A stretch of 64,000 nucleotides of DNA from Sutcliffiella horikoshii (GTDB taxonomy: Bacteria > Bacillota > Bacilli > Bacillales > Bacillaceae_I): the NCBI RefSeq assembly GCF_021991925.1, contig NZ_RXZI01000001.1, positions 744,001 through 808,000 on the forward strand, in the 5' to 3' direction. A program made the position numbers and the translations under genes. The notes under the pieces were generated by a model, which had not been told where the DNA came from, made no database searches, and saw nothing but the letters and a program-made list of their open reading frames with translations. Numbering within the stretch: position 1 is the stretch's first letter; every line of letters starts with the position of its first letter. This document shows positions 63,919 to 64,000 of this stretch, one piece after another.

Positions 63919-64000
63919 ATGACGAAGCAAGATGTTTTTAATGCCCGCACGTCTTTTGATGTGAACGGCAAAACGTATCATTACTATTCTTTGCAAGCGC
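63919..64000 (+). CDS. citB: Aconitate hydratase, N-terminal start
   Basis: The first 27 codons of aconitase, the TCA-cycle enzyme and RNA-binding regulator. MTKQDVFNARTSFDVNGKTY and HYYSLQA match the Bacillus CitB/AcnA N-terminus, and the place next to sspO agrees. CAGGGGG precedes the ATG. The gene runs out of the window. The region from 63640 to 63918 holds its promoter; I could not identify CcpC or CodY sites with confidence. Confidence 0.93.
   Translation, partial: MTKQDVFNARTSFDVNGKTYHYYSLQA

Overview
The window is a low-GC Firmicute chromosome from a spore-forming Bacillaceae member. AGGAGG-type ribosome binding sites, frequent TTG/GTG starts, spore genes (Spo0E-like, GerPA/PF-like, SspO, SspP, SirA) and a backbone order close to Bacillus subtilis (ynbB-glnR-glnA; lexA-yneB-ynzC-tkt-sirA-yneF; ccdA-yneI-ccdC-yneK; sspO/sspP-citB) all support this. 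Unlike B. subtilis it carries a selenocysteine (Sec) system: selB, selD, selA, selC and at least two UGA-containing genes.

Layout. 0-10.3 kb: nitrogen control (glnRA with two GlnR boxes), two phage-like orphans, a nucleoside hydrolase, a YetF protein, then the SOS/lexA-to-yneF block. Two different tandem arrays, both with a 52-bp period, lie at 441-970 and 10420-10560. 11-28 kb: a heterodimeric ABC exporter, Spo0E-like peptide, the CcdA/YneI/CcdC cluster, an orphan helicase-loader-like ATPase, a 186-bp MITE, a MoxR-DUF58 operon, the proline operon proI-proB-proA with a decayed MITE copy inside it, and a few membrane or hypothetical genes.

28.3-48.0 kb: a 19.7-kb integrated element bounded by a perfect 58-bp direct repeat. 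The repeat is the 5' 56 nt of tRNA-Sec (selC) plus 2 nt. A tyrosine integrase lies at the right end. Because the 5' half of the tRNA is duplicated, selC is intact at the left junction but separated from its native promoter, which is now at 48.06-48.09 kb and points at a truncated tRNA and the integrase. The element carries an SRA-like/HNH endonuclease, a HEPN-like protein, a ribbon-helix-helix regulator, an HNH homing-type endonuclease, a possible replication initiator with direct repeats, many small unknowns and one 1726-residue phage tape-measure protein with M23 peptidase and LysM domains. I see no capsid, portal, terminase or other tail gene.

48-64 kb: a phosphotransferase, an ATPase, DUF429 and GyrI-like genes; a YtrA-type ABC operon; two secreted disordered proteins; then the Sec cluster. 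selB converges on selD, which contains an in-frame UGA at the active-site position. Divergent from selD is a SelW-like gene with a C-x-x-U motif that ordinary ORF calling splits at its UGA. selA follows. The window closes with sspP, sspO and the start of citB. Sec decoding here depends on selC, so the element at 28 kb controls the context of a tRNA needed by genes about 30 kb away.
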